A DNA stretch of 64,000 bases. It comes from Sphingomonas sp. TZW2008 (GTDB taxonomy: Bacteria; Pseudomonadota; Alphaproteobacteria; Sphingomonadales; Sphingomonadaceae). The notes under the pieces are model-generated. The model did not search any database. It was not told the DNA's origin and saw only the letters and a list, made by a program, of their open reading frames with translations. The translations under genes and the position numbers were made by a program. Numbering within the stretch: the stretch's first letter is position 1; each line of letters starts with the position of its first letter. Below, one piece after another: positions 1 through 9,253 of this stretch. The stretch spans positions 124,001 through 188,000 of the forward strand of contig NZ_BDJB01000007.1 in assembly GCF_002117915.1 (NCBI RefSeq), given 5' to 3'.

Positions 1-969
1 CGGATCGAACGGGTGCGTCGCCTTCAGCCCGGTGTCGAACCCCTTCTTCTCCTGCGTCTCGAGCTCGGCCGCGGTGGTGCCACCGCGCTTGCACTCGGCG
101 ATGAAGTCCGCCGCCGCCTGGTCGCGCGCCGCCGCCTGCTGGGCCAGCGGGTGATCCGCCGCCACCGCGACGAAGCTCGCGCCGAAGATGGTGTCAGGCC
201 GCGTGGTATAGACTTCGACGACGCCTTCGCCCGTCCCCGCCGCATCGCCGAGCGCGAAGCGGAACGTCAGTCCCTGGCTCTTGCCGATCCAGTTCTCCTG
301 CATCAGCCGGACCTTGTCTGGCCAATCCTTGAGGTCGCCCAACCCCCGCAGCAGATCGTCGGCGAAGGCGGTGATCTTGAGGAACCACTGGTTCAGCTTG
401 CGCTTCTCGACCAGCGCACCCGATCGCCAGCCGCGCCCGTCGATCACCTGCTCGTTGGCGAGCACAGTCATGTCGACCGGATCCCAGTTCACCGCGCTCT
501 CGCGGCGATAAACGAGGCCAGCTTCGTAGAATTTCAGGAACAGCGCCTGCTCGTGCCCGAAGTAATCGGGATCGCAGGTGGCGAACTCGCGCGTCCAATC
601 GAGCGCGAAGCCGAGCCGCTTCAGCTGCGCCTTCATCGTCGCGATATTGTCGCGCGTCCAGCCGCCGGGGTGCACCCCCTTCTCCATCGCAGCATTTTCC
701 GCGGGCATGCCGAACGCGTCCCACCCCATCGGGTGGAGCACTTCCATGCCGTTCATCCGGCGGAAGCGCGCCAGCACGTCGCCCATCGTGTAGTTGCGCA
801 CGTGCCCCATGTGGATGCGCCCCGACGGATAGGGGAACATCTCGAGCACGTAGCTCTTCGGCTTGGGCGAGGCATCGTCAGCGGCAAAGGTCGCCCGCTC
901 GTCCCACACGCGCTGCCATTTCGCGTCCGCGGCAAGCGCGTTGAAGCGTTGGCCGGTCCCCGAACTCAT
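1..969 (-). CDS. leuS: Leucyl-tRNA synthetase (N-terminal part; runs off the left edge)
   Basis: Charges tRNA-Leu with leucine in the cytoplasm (class I synthetase). The 323 residues present carry the class I HIGH-type motif as HMGH at residues 53-56, within [20 protein letters not shown], followed by the conserved [13 protein letters not shown] segment ([16 protein letters not shown]) and the beginning of the CP1 editing insertion ([13 protein letters not shown]). The ATG at 969 is preceded by GAGGCAGG, a reasonable ribosome-binding site, and lies 8 nt after the stop of the DUF3576 gene, so the two are probably cotranscribed. About 500 C-terminal residues, including KMSKS, are outside the window. 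Confidence 0.97.
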   Translation of the reverse strand, partial: MSSGTGQRFNALAADAKWQRVWDERATFAADDASPKPKSYVLEMFPYPSGRIHMGHVRNYTMGDVLARFRRMNGMEVLHPMGWDAFGMPAENAAMEKGVHPGGWTRDNIATMKAQLKRLGFALDWTREFATCDPDYFGHEQALFLKFYEAGLVYRRESAVNWDPVDMTVLANEQVIDGRGWRSGALVEKRKLNQWFLKITAFADDLLRGLGDLKDWPDKVRLMQENWIGKSQGLTFRFALGDAAGTGEGVVEVYTTRPDTIFGASFVAVAADHPLAQQAAARDQAAADFIAECKRGGTTAAELETQEKKGFDTGLKATHPFDP

Positions 970-977
970 CGCCTGCC

Positions 978-1421
978 TCAGTTGATCGCGGAGGAGGCGC
1001 GGCGCAGGTCGCGTGCCCGCGTCAGGATCACGTCTTCCAGCTTCTGCGTCGTCGCCGCCGCCACCGGCGCGCCGACCCACTGGCCGCCCTGGTTCACCTC
1101 ACGCAGCGCCGCGACACGCAACGCGTCGGCGCGCAGATCCTGGTCGAGGATCGACACCGTCACCTTCATCCGCTCGGTCGGCGTCTGCGGATTGACGTAC
1201 CAATCGGTCACCACCACACCGCCGTTCGAGTCGGTCTGCAGCAGCGGCATGAAGCTCAGCGTGTCGAGCGTCGCGCGCCACAGATAGCTGTTCACCCCGA
1301 TCGTCGTGATGCGCGAGGCGGCAAGGTCGGTCTGCGGCCGCTCGCGCCCCCCGCCGCAGCTCGCTGCAGCAAGGGCGGCACATACGATCAGCGCGGAACG
1401 CAACGGGCGGAACATCGGCAT
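978..1421 (-). CDS. DUF3576 domain lipoprotein
   Basis: A predicted 147-residue envelope lipoprotein of unknown function. The N-terminus is [22 protein letters not shown], a lipoprotein signal with the lipobox Cys in AASC followed by GGG. The mature part ([24 protein letters not shown]...[13 protein letters not shown]) fits the DUF3576 family seen upstream of leuS in many alphaproteobacteria. A second ATG two codons in (1415) is an equally possible start. In-frame sequence extends up to 1532 but contains no signal-like start. It sits directly upstream of leuS on the same strand. Confidence 0.85.
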   Translation of the reverse strand: MPMFRPLRSALIVCAALAAASCGGGRERPQTDLAASRITTIGVNSYLWRATLDTLSFMPLLQTDSNGGVVVTDWYVNPQTPTERMKVTVSILDQDLRADALRVAALREVNQGGQWVGAPVAAATTQKLEDVILTRARDLRRASSAIN

Positions 1422-1593
1422 CGTCCTGATGGAAAAACTCACTGGCTGCGGCTCTATAGGGCCCCTCCCCCGCCCGCAAGTTGATCCGATTCGCCCGTGG
1501 CCGCCATCGGTGATGCTAGGGGGTGCGAGCATCGCGGATAGAGGGAGTTACGTACTGGCCGCGATCAGATGATTTGCGGTGTTGCACTGCGAC

Positions 1594-1609
1594 ATCATCA
1601 ATATATGAT
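1594..1609. promoter_or_regulatory. Short inverted repeat upstream of the TonB receptor
   Basis: ATCAT-N6-ATGAT forms a 5-bp inverted repeat 61-76 nt before the receptor start, in an AT-rich patch inside an otherwise GC-rich intergenic region (1422-1669) shared with the divergent DUF3576 gene. A TTGCAAC element follows at about 1613. It could be an operator, for example for iron regulation, but I do not recognise a specific consensus. Confidence 0.25.
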
Positions 1610-1669
1610 ACGTTGCAACATAACGCTGCTCCCTGCAGCGTTTTCTCTTCACCCTGTCTTGGAGCAGAA

Positions 1670-3742
1670 ATGCCACCCTCGCCCCCTCACGCGCGGCTAC
1701 GTGCGTCCACGATGGCCGCGACGGTCGCACTTAGTCTTGTGCCATCTGCCGCCGCGGCACAGGACGCGCCGGAGTCCGGTAACGATGCGATCGTTGTCTT
1801 GGGCACGCGCAACACCCTTGATCGGGCGCTGTCGTCGGATCGCGTTACCGAGCGCATGTCACAGTCGAGCCGGTCGATCGAACGCGACATCCTCGATGCC
1901 GCCGGCACGTACCGGCTGAGCGACGCGCTCGAACTCGTCAGCGGCTTCAGCCAGCAGAATAACCGTGGCGGCGTCATCGACAACTTTGCCGTTCGCGGAT
2001 TCCTGGGCACCCCCGACGGAGGTGCGGAATACTATCTGAACGGCTTTCTCGCCAACCGCGGCATGGCGCCGCCGCGCGACCCCGCGACGACCGAGCGGAT
2101 CGAAGTGCTGAAAGGGCCGGCCGGCGCGCTGTTCGGCGACGTCGATCCTGGCGGGCGGGTCAACATCGTCACCAAGGTACCACGCTTCGCGCCGCATGCG
2201 AATGCGACGATCGGCTACGGCTCGTTCAACACGCGCCGGATCGACGTTGACGCTACCGGCCCGCTGACCTCGACGCTCGCTGGACGGATCGTGCTGGCGG
2301 CGGAGAATAGCGACGGCTGGCGCGATACCGTCTCGCTGCGTCGCCGCGTCGTCGCGCCGTCGTTGACGTGGCAGCCGGACGACACATTCCGCCTCACCTA
2401 CGCTGGTGAGATCAGCCAGTACGATACGCCGTTCGATCGCGGTATTCCGGCGATCGACGGCAATGCCAATGCGCTGCCACGATCGGCTTATTACGGCGAA
2501 CCGTCGAACGGGATCACCAAATCGCGCCAGCAGCAGCATCAACTGACCGGATCGGCGGGTCTGGGCGATGGTTGGACGCTGAACGGCGGCATCGTGTGGC
2601 GGACGGGAACGCTGAAAGGCCTGTCCGCCGATCAGTCGCGCATCGTCGGCACCGCGCTCTGGCGACAGCGTCGGTCGCGCGATTTCAGCGTCGACGACTT
2701 GTCTGGGCGGTTGGAACTCGCCGGCCGGATCGGCCGTCATCGTATTAGCGCCGGTGTGAAGGGCTATCGCTTCTTCTACGGCGAACGCTGGCTACGCATC
2801 AATCCCTCGGCCGGCGCGCCCTATGCCATCGACCTGTACGATCGCGTCTACGGATCAGTAGCAGCCCCGCTGCGTCCCTTCACGAACAACGATGAAAGCC
2901 GATGGGCGGGCACCGTCTACGTGCAGGACATGTGGGACGTGACCGATCGGCTGACGCTGGTCGGCGGCGCACGGATCGATCCGTACCGGCAGAAGATCGT
3001 CAACAACAACACCGGCGGCGTCGGCCGCACCATCGACGAACCTGTCACCTTTCGCGTCGGCGCACAGTACCGCGTGACGGACGCGATCGCGATACATGCC
3101 AATTGGGGCGAGAACTTCTCGCTCAACACCGGCACCGATCGTACCGGCGCTGGCTTCGGGCCGGAAAGGGGGCGCGGCTACGAAGTGGGCGTCGCCGCAA
3201 AGCTGCCGGGTATCGATCTGGCGGCGACGTGGTTCGACATCCGCAAACAGGACATTCTGACCACCGATCCAATCGACCCGAATTTCCTTGCCCCTGTCGG
3301 CAGCATCGTCAGTCGCGGGCTCGAAATCGATGCATCGATGGGTCTGGCCAGCCGCTGGCAGATCGTTGCCAATTACGCATGGATCGATGCAAAGGCGGAC
3401 GACACGGCGTTCCCGACGCCCGCCGTGCTCAACGTGCCGGAGCATTCGGGCACCATGCTGGTCGTTTATCGCCAACCAACCCGGCGCGGCGATTGGCAGG
3501 CGAGCGCAGGCGTCGCCTATGTCGGTGACCGGGCGGGATCGCTGACAGCGACCCCGGTCGTGCTTCCCGACTACGTGAAGGTAAAGGCGGCGATCGAACT
3601 GCCCCTCAACCAAGGGCTTCGCTTCCGGCTTGAAGCCGACAATTTGCTCGATCAACGCTACGCCGCCAGTTCGTACAGCGCCTTGTGGATCTATCCCGGC
3701 GCTCCACGAACGGTGCGTGCCTCGCTTCGCCTTGAAATCTGA
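1670..3742 (+). CDS. TonB-dependent siderophore-type receptor
   Basis: Outer-membrane receptor that imports a ligand, probably a ferric siderophore, using TonB energy. 690 residues: a signal peptide ending near SAAAAQ, a TonB-box-like DAIVVLGTRN, a plug domain with the signature RIEVLKGPAGALFGDVDPGGRVNIVTK, and a beta-barrel ending LRLEI. The spelling GP(A)GALFG and VNIVTK with a barrel of this length matches ferrichrome/ferric-coprogen-type receptors more than the SusC-like or sugar receptors. The start at 1670 has GGAG six bases upstream. In-frame sequence to 1523 lacks a ribosome-binding site. The terminal residue is Ile, not the usual Phe. The methyltransferase gene follows after 19 nt. 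Confidence 0.9.
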   Translation: MPPSPPHARLRASTMAATVALSLVPSAAAAQDAPESGNDAIVVLGTRNTLDRALSSDRVTERMSQSSRSIERDILDAAGTYRLSDALELVSGFSQQNNRGGVIDNFAVRGFLGTPDGGAEYYLNGFLANRGMAPPRDPATTERIEVLKGPAGALFGDVDPGGRVNIVTKVPRFAPHANATIGYGSFNTRRIDVDATGPLTSTLAGRIVLAAENSDGWRDTVSLRRRVVAPSLTWQPDDTFRLTYAGEISQYDTPFDRGIPAIDGNANALPRSAYYGEPSNGITKSRQQQHQLTGSAGLGDGWTLNGGIVWRTGTLKGLSADQSRIVGTALWRQRRSRDFSVDDLSGRLELAGRIGRHRISAGVKGYRFFYGERWLRINPSAGAPYAIDLYDRVYGSVAAPLRPFTNNDESRWAGTVYVQDMWDVTDRLTLVGGARIDPYRQKIVNNNTGGVGRTIDEPVTFRVGAQYRVTDAIAIHANWGENFSLNTGTDRTGAGFGPERGRGYEVGVAAKLPGIDLAATWFDIRKQDILTTDPIDPNFLAPVGSIVSRGLEIDASMGLASRWQIVANYAWIDAKADDTAFPTPAVLNVPEHSGTMLVVYRQPTRRGDWQASAGVAYVGDRAGSLTATPVVLPDYVKVKAAIELPLNQGLRFRLEADNLLDQRYAASSYSALWIYPGAPRTVRASLRLEI

Positions 3743-3761
3743 TCCGCCACGGAGCCCGACG

Positions 3762-4544
3762 ATGCCTGATACAGGAGCGATGCCGATTAATCCGGCCAAT
3801 GTTCCGAGCACCCGTTTTTTCGCCGGGATCGGCCTTTCCGCGACCATGCGCGTGCTCGATGTCGGATGCGGAAACGGTGATCTTACGCGCATGGCGGCCG
3901 CGCTGGTCGGCCCCGGTGGAGAAATCGTCGGGGTGGACAGCAGCGCAACGGCGCTTGCGGCGGCGCGCGCCGCGCCGTCCGATACCCGAAGCGCATCAGT
4001 CCGCTACGAGCTCGCGGACTTTCGCGGACCACTGCCGGCACTCGGCCGGTTCGATGCGATTATTGGACGACGGGTGCTGATGTATCTTCCAGATGCCGCG
4101 GCAACGCTAACCCGGCTCTCAGATTTCGCGAAGCCCGGCACCGTTCTGGCCTTTCAGGAACATGCGCGCGCCGCCCTGCCCGCCGGTGCGGGCGATCTGC
4201 CGGTGCATCGGCGCTGCTATGGCATGGCGTGGAACACGGTCGCGGCCGAGCAGGGCGACGTAACGCTCGGCTATCGCTTGGTCGATCTCGTACGTGCATC
4301 CGGTTTTGCCGTCGAGCAGGCGTACAGCGAAGGGATCGTGATCCAGCCGTGGCAGGAATCCTTCTTGCCGACGCTGATCCGCATGATGCTGCCGCGTATG
4401 ATCGAGCGCGGTGTCGTTCGGTCGCACGAAGTCGATCCGGAAAGCCTTGCCGAGCAACTCGACGACGAGCGGCGCACCGCTGGCGGTACGATCCTGTGGG
4501 ACATGGCGTTTCTCGTCTCCGGCCGCTTTGGTAGCCGGGGTTAG
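3762..4544 (+). CDS. Class I SAM-dependent methyltransferase
   Basis: A 260-residue Rossmann-fold methyltransferase; substrate unknown. Motif I is VLDVGCGNGDLTRMAA (about residues 27-42), with the acidic residue of motif II in IVGVDSS and a motif IV-like FDAIIGRRVLMYL. The C-terminal half (about 140-260) is specific and not recognised. The ATG at 3762 has GGAG 7 nt upstream, 19 nt after the TonB receptor stop, so the pair likely forms an operon. Linkage suggests a role tied to the imported ligand, for example modification or release, but this is inference. Confidence 0.8.
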   Translation: MPDTGAMPINPANVPSTRFFAGIGLSATMRVLDVGCGNGDLTRMAAALVGPGGEIVGVDSSATALAAARAAPSDTRSASVRYELADFRGPLPALGRFDAIIGRRVLMYLPDAAATLTRLSDFAKPGTVLAFQEHARAALPAGAGDLPVHRRCYGMAWNTVAAEQGDVTLGYRLVDLVRASGFAVEQAYSEGIVIQPWQESFLPTLIRMMLPRMIERGVVRSHEVDPESLAEQLDDERRTAGGTILWDMAFLVSGRFGSRG

Positions 4545-4861
4545 CCGCCGGCGTGGATCTTCCCAGCGTAGGTCTTTGATGTCGGGCAAGTCGATGATCG
4601 TCGCACAACCGTTCTCCGTATAGCGCGGAAGACCGATCGGAGGTCGGCCCGGTGACCGGTTGATCGTCCGTCTGCGTTGTGCCGGGCGGACCGCTAGCGC
4701 TGATTGGCTACACAGTCGCGCCGACCTGGTCGACTGCGTGGCCCCGTCGCGGCAGGCATTGGCCCTGCCGGCGCATCGATCTTGCCTAATCGTCCGGTCC
4801 TTCGGGGAGCCCCGTGCCGCTCTCAAGCATTGTTGCACCTCCCCGATAGGATGATTCCGGC
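4545..4861. other. Intergenic region without a recognised gene
   Basis: 317 bp between the methyltransferase and the propeller-PEBP gene. Both strands were read; open frames here are short and show no family resemblance or ribosome-binding site. The end (AGGATGATTCCGGC) supplies a weak ribosome-binding site for the next gene. No tRNA-like T-loop or clear terminator was seen. Confidence 0.5.
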
Positions 4862-6643
4862 ATGAAGGCAGCCTTGTTCGCGTCCGCATTTCTCGCCACC
4901 ACCGCCCCGCTAGCCGCGCAAAGCAGCCCGGAAGATCGCGACAAGCGCCCCGTACAGGCCTGGTTCTACGAGCTGACCCCATTGAAGCCCGGCCCCGATT
5001 TCGCCTCCAAGCTGAAACTGCCGAAGGGTTATCGCGCGAGCGTGTGGGCAAGCGATCTCGGCAATGCGCGGATGATTGCGGTGGCGCCTGACGGGGCGGT
5101 CTATGTCAGCCGCCGGTCGGAAGCCGACATCGTGCGACTGGTCGATGCAAACCGCGACGGCCGCGCCGACGGCCCGCCGACCGTGGTCGTCAATCGGCCG
5201 GGGCTGCACGGCCTGACCATCCATGGCGGGATGCTCTATTTCATGACCGCACGCGAGGTGTTCCGTGCGCCGCTGCGTCCCGACGGGGGGATCGGCGCGA
5301 CCGAGACCTTGATCGACGATCTCCCCGATGCAGGCCAGCACCTGAACCGGACGCTCGCGGTGGGGCCGGACAACATGCTCTACATCAGCGCCGGATCGAC
5401 CTGTAACGCGTGCGATGAATCGAGCCCGGAGAATGCGACGCTGCTGCGCGCCGGGCTGGACGGCAAGGCGCGCACGATCTGGGCCGCCGGGCTACGCAAT
5501 ACCATCGGCTTTGGCTGGCACCCCCGCACCGGCGAGCTGTGGGGATGGGATCAGGGGATCGACTGGCTCGGCAACGATCTCCAGCGCGAGGAGGTCAACA
5601 AGCTCGAACGCGGGCGGCGCTATGGCTGGCCCTATGTATTCGAGGACGGCAAGCTCAATCCGCAGGACGAGCCGCCGGGCGGCATCGCCGGAGCGCAATG
5701 GGCCGCCGCTTCCACCAATCCGGTGCTGATGCACGTCGCGCATTCGGCAGGAATGCAATGGGCGTTTCATCCCGGCGGCGGCTTCGGCCCCGATGTGGCG
5801 GGCGACGCGTTCGTCGCTTTGCGCGGCAGCTGGAACCGCAAGCCCGCCTCCGGCTATGAGCTGGTCCGCATTCGCTTCGATGCACAAGGCCAGGCGCAGC
5901 GCATCGAGCCGTTCGTCAGCGGTTTCATGAGCCGCGACGGCACCGGCCATTACGGGCGCCTCGCCGGCGTGGCGGTGATGCGCGATGGCTCGCTGCTTCT
6001 GTCCGACGACGCCAACGGCGTGCTCTACCGCATCACCTATGACGGCGCGACCGGCAACGCGGCGCCGCTGACACCGCCGGCGGGGCCGATGCTGGAACAA
6101 GCGGCGCGGGGTACCAACGTGCCGCTCGCGCTGGCCCGGCCCGAAACGCGATCTGCGGGCGCCGGTCGTATCGCCGTCACCGCCGCCGCCTTCCAAGCGA
6201 ACGGCGCGATCCCGCGCGATCACAGCGAATATGGGCTGAGCATTTCTCCTGAGATCAGTTGGTCGGCGGTGCCGGGCGCCGTGTCCTACGCCATCGTCGC
6301 GGAGGATCCCGACGGGCGTGCGAAACCTGTCGTCCACTGGGTCGCCTGGAACGTGCCTGCCACCACCACGCGCCTGCCGGCTGGCCTGCAGGAGGGAGAC
6401 CGGCTGAGCGGCGGGCCGCTCGCGGGGATCATGCAGGGGGCGACAGGGCGCGGCAGCGTCGGGTGGTATGGCCCGCGCCCGCCCAAGGGCGATGCGCCGC
6501 ACCACTATCATTTCCAGCTGCTGGCGCTCGACCGACAGCTCGACCTCCCGCTCGGCGCGACGCGCGACCAGTTGCTCTCCGCCGCGGCAGGCCATGTCAT
6601 CGCGACCGGTGACCTCGTGGGCACGTACAGCGAGCCGCGGTGA
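4862..6643 (+). CDS. Secreted PQQ sugar-dehydrogenase-like beta-propeller fused to a YbhB/YbcL (PEBP) domain
   Basis: 593 residues with a signal peptide (cleavage near PLAAQ). Residues about 45-400 form a soluble aldose/sorbosone dehydrogenase-like propeller: LPKGYRASVWASDLGNARMIAVAPDGAVYVS, HLNRTLAVGPDNMLYISAGSTC, AAGLRNTIGFGWHPRTGELWGWDQGIDWLGND and GSWNRKPASGYELVRI. Residues about 435-590 match the phosphatidylethanolamine-binding-protein fold of the YbhB/YbcL group (AEDPDGRAKPVVHWVAWNVPATT, GWYGPRPPKGDAPHHYHFQLLALD). The first half suggests a periplasmic PQQ-dependent sugar oxidase. The ligand of the second half is unknown. No cytochrome domain is fused. Transcribed alone. PQQ binding is inferred, not shown. 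Confidence 0.85.
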   Translation: MKAALFASAFLATTAPLAAQSSPEDRDKRPVQAWFYELTPLKPGPDFASKLKLPKGYRASVWASDLGNARMIAVAPDGAVYVSRRSEADIVRLVDANRDGRADGPPTVVVNRPGLHGLTIHGGMLYFMTAREVFRAPLRPDGGIGATETLIDDLPDAGQHLNRTLAVGPDNMLYISAGSTCNACDESSPENATLLRAGLDGKARTIWAAGLRNTIGFGWHPRTGELWGWDQGIDWLGNDLQREEVNKLERGRRYGWPYVFEDGKLNPQDEPPGGIAGAQWAAASTNPVLMHVAHSAGMQWAFHPGGGFGPDVAGDAFVALRGSWNRKPASGYELVRIRFDAQGQAQRIEPFVSGFMSRDGTGHYGRLAGVAVMRDGSLLLSDDANGVLYRITYDGATGNAAPLTPPAGPMLEQAARGTNVPLALARPETRSAGAGRIAVTAAAFQANGAIPRDHSEYGLSISPEISWSAVPGAVSYAIVAEDPDGRAKPVVHWVAWNVPATTTRLPAGLQEGDRLSGGPLAGIMQGATGRGSVGWYGPRPPKGDAPHHYHFQLLALDRQLDLPLGATRDQLLSAAAGHVIATGDLVGTYSEPR

Positions 6644-7266
6644 CGCGATCGCGAGGCGCCGCACGGCGCCGGGCGACTGCCGGCGGCGCTGGCGTGGCAC
6701 CCACCTGGCTACGGTCCCGCTCCTCCGGAGCCACGTCATGCGGAGCGATCGCATCAGCCACCGGCATGGTGTGAACGAGCAGTGTTGCAAGGCGACGGTG
6801 ACTGAGCGGACGGGGGCTTTTAAAAGACTATCGGGCGGCGGTTGTGTCGCGAGCAAAGATCCGACCGGCATCGGCGACGGGGATTGCCCCGGTGCCATCC
6901 CACATGCGCCACGCTACCTCGGGCGCGTGGGGCACACGGTGACTCGACGTGCGGCTACTGTCCCTCTTTCGCTTCGGCGGTCTGGCGCAGCTAACCAGGA
7001 CCGCAGCATGGAAGCAGCATGGACGATGCGCGTGAGGCGACGGCCAGCAAGGGTCGCCGCGCAGCACGAACTTGCAACAGGCGATGGTGCTTCACGCCAC
7101 TTGGGCCGGCCGACCGCCGCGATTCGTGGGTCCGGCCGTTCAGCTTCCGGCGATGTTGTGGATACTATGCAACACTCTCGCCAAAAGGCGGCCAAAATGT
7201 GCCCGCGCCGATGGCGGCGTGCGAACCAATCGTGTTACGAACGTTTCGAAGGGGTTGGAGGGACTC
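6644..7266. other. Long intergenic region
   Basis: 623 bp without a convincing gene. A GGCGCC-GCAC-GGCGCC hairpin lies at 6655-6670, just after the upstream stop, without a T-run. The base composition is less GC-rich than the flanks around 6730-6850, and codon-like periodicity is not evident. No tRNA signature was recognised. The last part must hold the promoter and leader of the beta-barrel gene at 7267. Confidence 0.5.
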
Positions 7267-7974
7267 GTGTTTCGCAAGGGTGCGCTCATCGGTGGATCGT
7301 TCGTGGCACTCGCTGCCGCGTCGCTCGCCGTCGCGCCCGCGTTCGGTGCCTCCGAAGTCGAGCGGCAGATGCCCAAGCGATTCGTAGGGGGGCGCAGCGT
7401 CAGCGGTTTCACCCCCGCGGCGGCCGATCCGCGCCTTGCTGCCGCGTTCGCGCGCAGCGGCCTTGGCAGCAGCGACTTTCGCTTCACCCCGTCGGAAGCG
7501 CGTGGCGGCAACCGCCCGGTCACCGTGGCAGTCCGCGCCCGTTCGAATCGCGTCGACGACAGCAATCGCGTGGCCGCGGTCGCCGCGCCCACGGTCGGTC
7601 TGGTGCCGGTCGCCTACAATCTCGGCGTGTCCGTCGGCTGGAAGCGTTTCGCGGTCACCGGCGATGTCGCCAAGGTCGATCTCGCCGGCGCACCTGGCAG
7701 CCGTGAGATCGCCGACGTCGGTGTCAGCTACTCGCTACCGCGCTTCACCGGCCGCGTGAAGGCCGCTGCCGATCGCGCGCTGCCCGGCGCGCCTAAGCTG
7801 GTCGAGGATGCGCCGACCTACTCGCTCGACGTCGGCGGTTCCTACTCGCTCACCCGCAACATCGATCTCACCGCCGGGGTGCGCTACAAGTCCGAACGCG
7901 AGCGGCTCGCCCGCTTCGCTGACGACCGTCGCGACAGCCAGGCGGTCTACGTCGGCACCGCCTTCCGCTTCTGA
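7267..7974 (+). CDS. Small outer-membrane beta-barrel-like protein of unknown function
   Basis: A 235-residue exported protein. The GTG start at 7267 is preceded by TTGGAGG at the correct distance and begins a clean signal peptide (FRKGALIGGSFVALAAASLAVAPAFGA). In-frame sequence upstream of it looks untranslated. The mature protein has alternating strand-like segments (VGLVPVAYNLGVSVGWKRFAVTGDV, TYSLDVGGSYSLTRNIDLTAGVRYK) and ends YVGTAFRF, an outer-membrane C-terminal signature with terminal Phe. I do not recognise a specific family, and porin activity is not demonstrated. Confidence 0.75.
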   Translation: MFRKGALIGGSFVALAAASLAVAPAFGASEVERQMPKRFVGGRSVSGFTPAAADPRLAAAFARSGLGSSDFRFTPSEARGGNRPVTVAVRARSNRVDDSNRVAAVAAPTVGLVPVAYNLGVSVGWKRFAVTGDVAKVDLAGAPGSREIADVGVSYSLPRFTGRVKAAADRALPGAPKLVEDAPTYSLDVGGSYSLTRNIDLTAGVRYKSERERLARFADDRRDSQAVYVGTAFRF

Positions 7975-7998
7975 CGCCGGCGTCGCTGGCGGACTAGG

Positions 7999-8553
7999 CT
8001 AGTCGCCCAGCCACGCGTCGATCGCCGCCCATCCATCGAAGCCGTGCAGGGTGCGAAAGCGCCGCGCTGTCATTCCGCCAAGCGCGACTCGGACCATCGG
8101 CAACCCACGCGCCAAACGCGTCGCGCGGCGCACGCCTAGCGCCCCCGCGCCGGGATGCGATCGCGTCGTGAATACCGGCGAGACGAACGCTGAGTCCGCG
8201 CGCTGCCGCCGCGCCGCCTTCGCCTCGCGCCAATCGTGCACCGGCGCCGTCAACAAACCCCTTCGAAGCCCTCCTTCGCCCCCCTTTTCAGCCAACCCGT
8301 GGCGCCCCATTTCACCGCGCATCGCTGTGGCGCCGGCGCGCACAAGCACCAACCCGCGCGCGATCGCGACGCGCCGCAGCCGCGCGAACAGGCGCCGCCG
8401 TTCGGCCAGCGGGGTGGCGTAATGCCGGAACACGATGCCGCCGCCGCGCGGCAGCCGGCGCACCGCGCGCCACAAACCATCGCCCGTCCGCTCGTCGGTC
8501 ATCAGCCACACACGGGGCACGCGATCGGTCGCGATGGGGTGGCGGCGCTGCAT
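7999..8553 (-). CDS. Thiamine-phosphate-synthase-like protein
   Basis: A 184-residue protein resembling the short thiamine phosphate synthase (ThiE/TenI) group of sphingomonads: GGGIVFRHYATPLAERRRLFARLRRVA is the first strand-helix of the TIM barrel, and VRVALGGMTARRFRTLHGFDGWAAIDAW matches the C-terminal GGM region that binds phosphate in ThiE. Canonical ThiE is about 210 residues and several usual substrate residues cannot be confirmed, so it may be a TenI-like or divergent member. The start at 8553 is 22 bp from the divergent yggS start. An alternative ATG lies 17 codons further in (MTDERTGD). Confidence 0.7.
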   Translation of the reverse strand: MQRRHPIATDRVPRVWLMTDERTGDGLWRAVRRLPRGGGIVFRHYATPLAERRRLFARLRRVAIARGLVLVRAGATAMRGEMGRHGLAEKGGEGGLRRGLLTAPVHDWREAKAARRQRADSAFVSPVFTTRSHPGAGALGVRRATRLARGLPMVRVALGGMTARRFRTLHGFDGWAAIDAWLGD

Positions 8554-8575
8554 CGCCCCGCTTATAGCCCGCGCG

Positions 8576-9253
8576 ATGCACGCCGACGACCGTCTCGCCG
8601 CGATCCGCGGCCGCATCGCCCATGCCGCCCGGCTCGCTCGTCGCGACCAAGACGACGTGACGCTGATCGCGGTATCGAAGACGCACCCCGCGACCGCGAT
8701 CGAACCGCTGCTCGCTGCCGGGCAACGCGATTTCGGCGAGAACCGCGTCCAGGAAGCGCAGTTCAAATGGCCCGCGCTGCGCGAACGCTACCCCGACACC
8801 CGCCTCCACCTCATCGGGCAGCTGCAGTCGAACAAGGCCGCCGATGCGGTGGCGATCGCCGATGCGATCCACGCCGTCGACCGCCCCTCGCTCGTCACCG
8901 CAATCGCGCGCGCGATGGAGGCGCAGGGCCGCCGTCCCGCTTGCTTCGTTCAGGTCAACATCGGTGCCGAGCCGCAGAAGGGCGGCTGCGCGATTGCAGA
9001 TGTCCCCGCCCTGCTCGCCGAGGCACGCGCCGCCGACCTCCCGGTCACCGGGCTGATGTGTCTCCCGCCGGCCGGACTCGAGCCCGCGCCCTATTTCGCG
9101 CTGCTCGCCAAGATCGCGCGCGAAGAGGGAGTCGGTGACCTCAGCATGGGCATGTCGGATGATTTCGAAACCGCGGTGATGATCGGCGCGACGCACGTGC
9201 GCGTCGGATCGGCGCTGTTCGGCGCGCGTCCAGCGGTGGAGCCAAGCGCATGA
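8576..9253 (+). CDS. yggS: YggS-family pyridoxal-phosphate homeostasis protein
   Basis: A 225-residue PLP-binding protein of the PLPBP/YggS family, which buffers free pyridoxal phosphate and affects amino-acid pools. Lys35 in LIAVSKTHP is the PLP Schiff-base lysine. Other signatures are FGENRVQEAQFKW, LHLIGQLQSNKAADA, FVQVNIGAEPQKGGC and the phosphate-binding MGMSDDFETAVMIGATHVRVGSALFG. Length is typical. The next gene overlaps its stop by 4 nt (ATGA). Confidence 0.95.
   Translation: MHADDRLAAIRGRIAHAARLARRDQDDVTLIAVSKTHPATAIEPLLAAGQRDFGENRVQEAQFKWPALRERYPDTRLHLIGQLQSNKAADAVAIADAIHAVDRPSLVTAIARAMEAQGRRPACFVQVNIGAEPQKGGCAIADVPALLAEARAADLPVTGLMCLPPAGLEPAPYFALLAKIAREEGVGDLSMGMSDDFETAVMIGATHVRVGSALFGARPAVEPSA

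Noticed and set aside
13..1287. 424-codon plus-strand open frame
   Set aside because: It is antisense to leuS and the DUF3576 gene, and its composition (Arg/His-rich) is that of a high-GC shadow. leuS motifs on the other strand are decisive.
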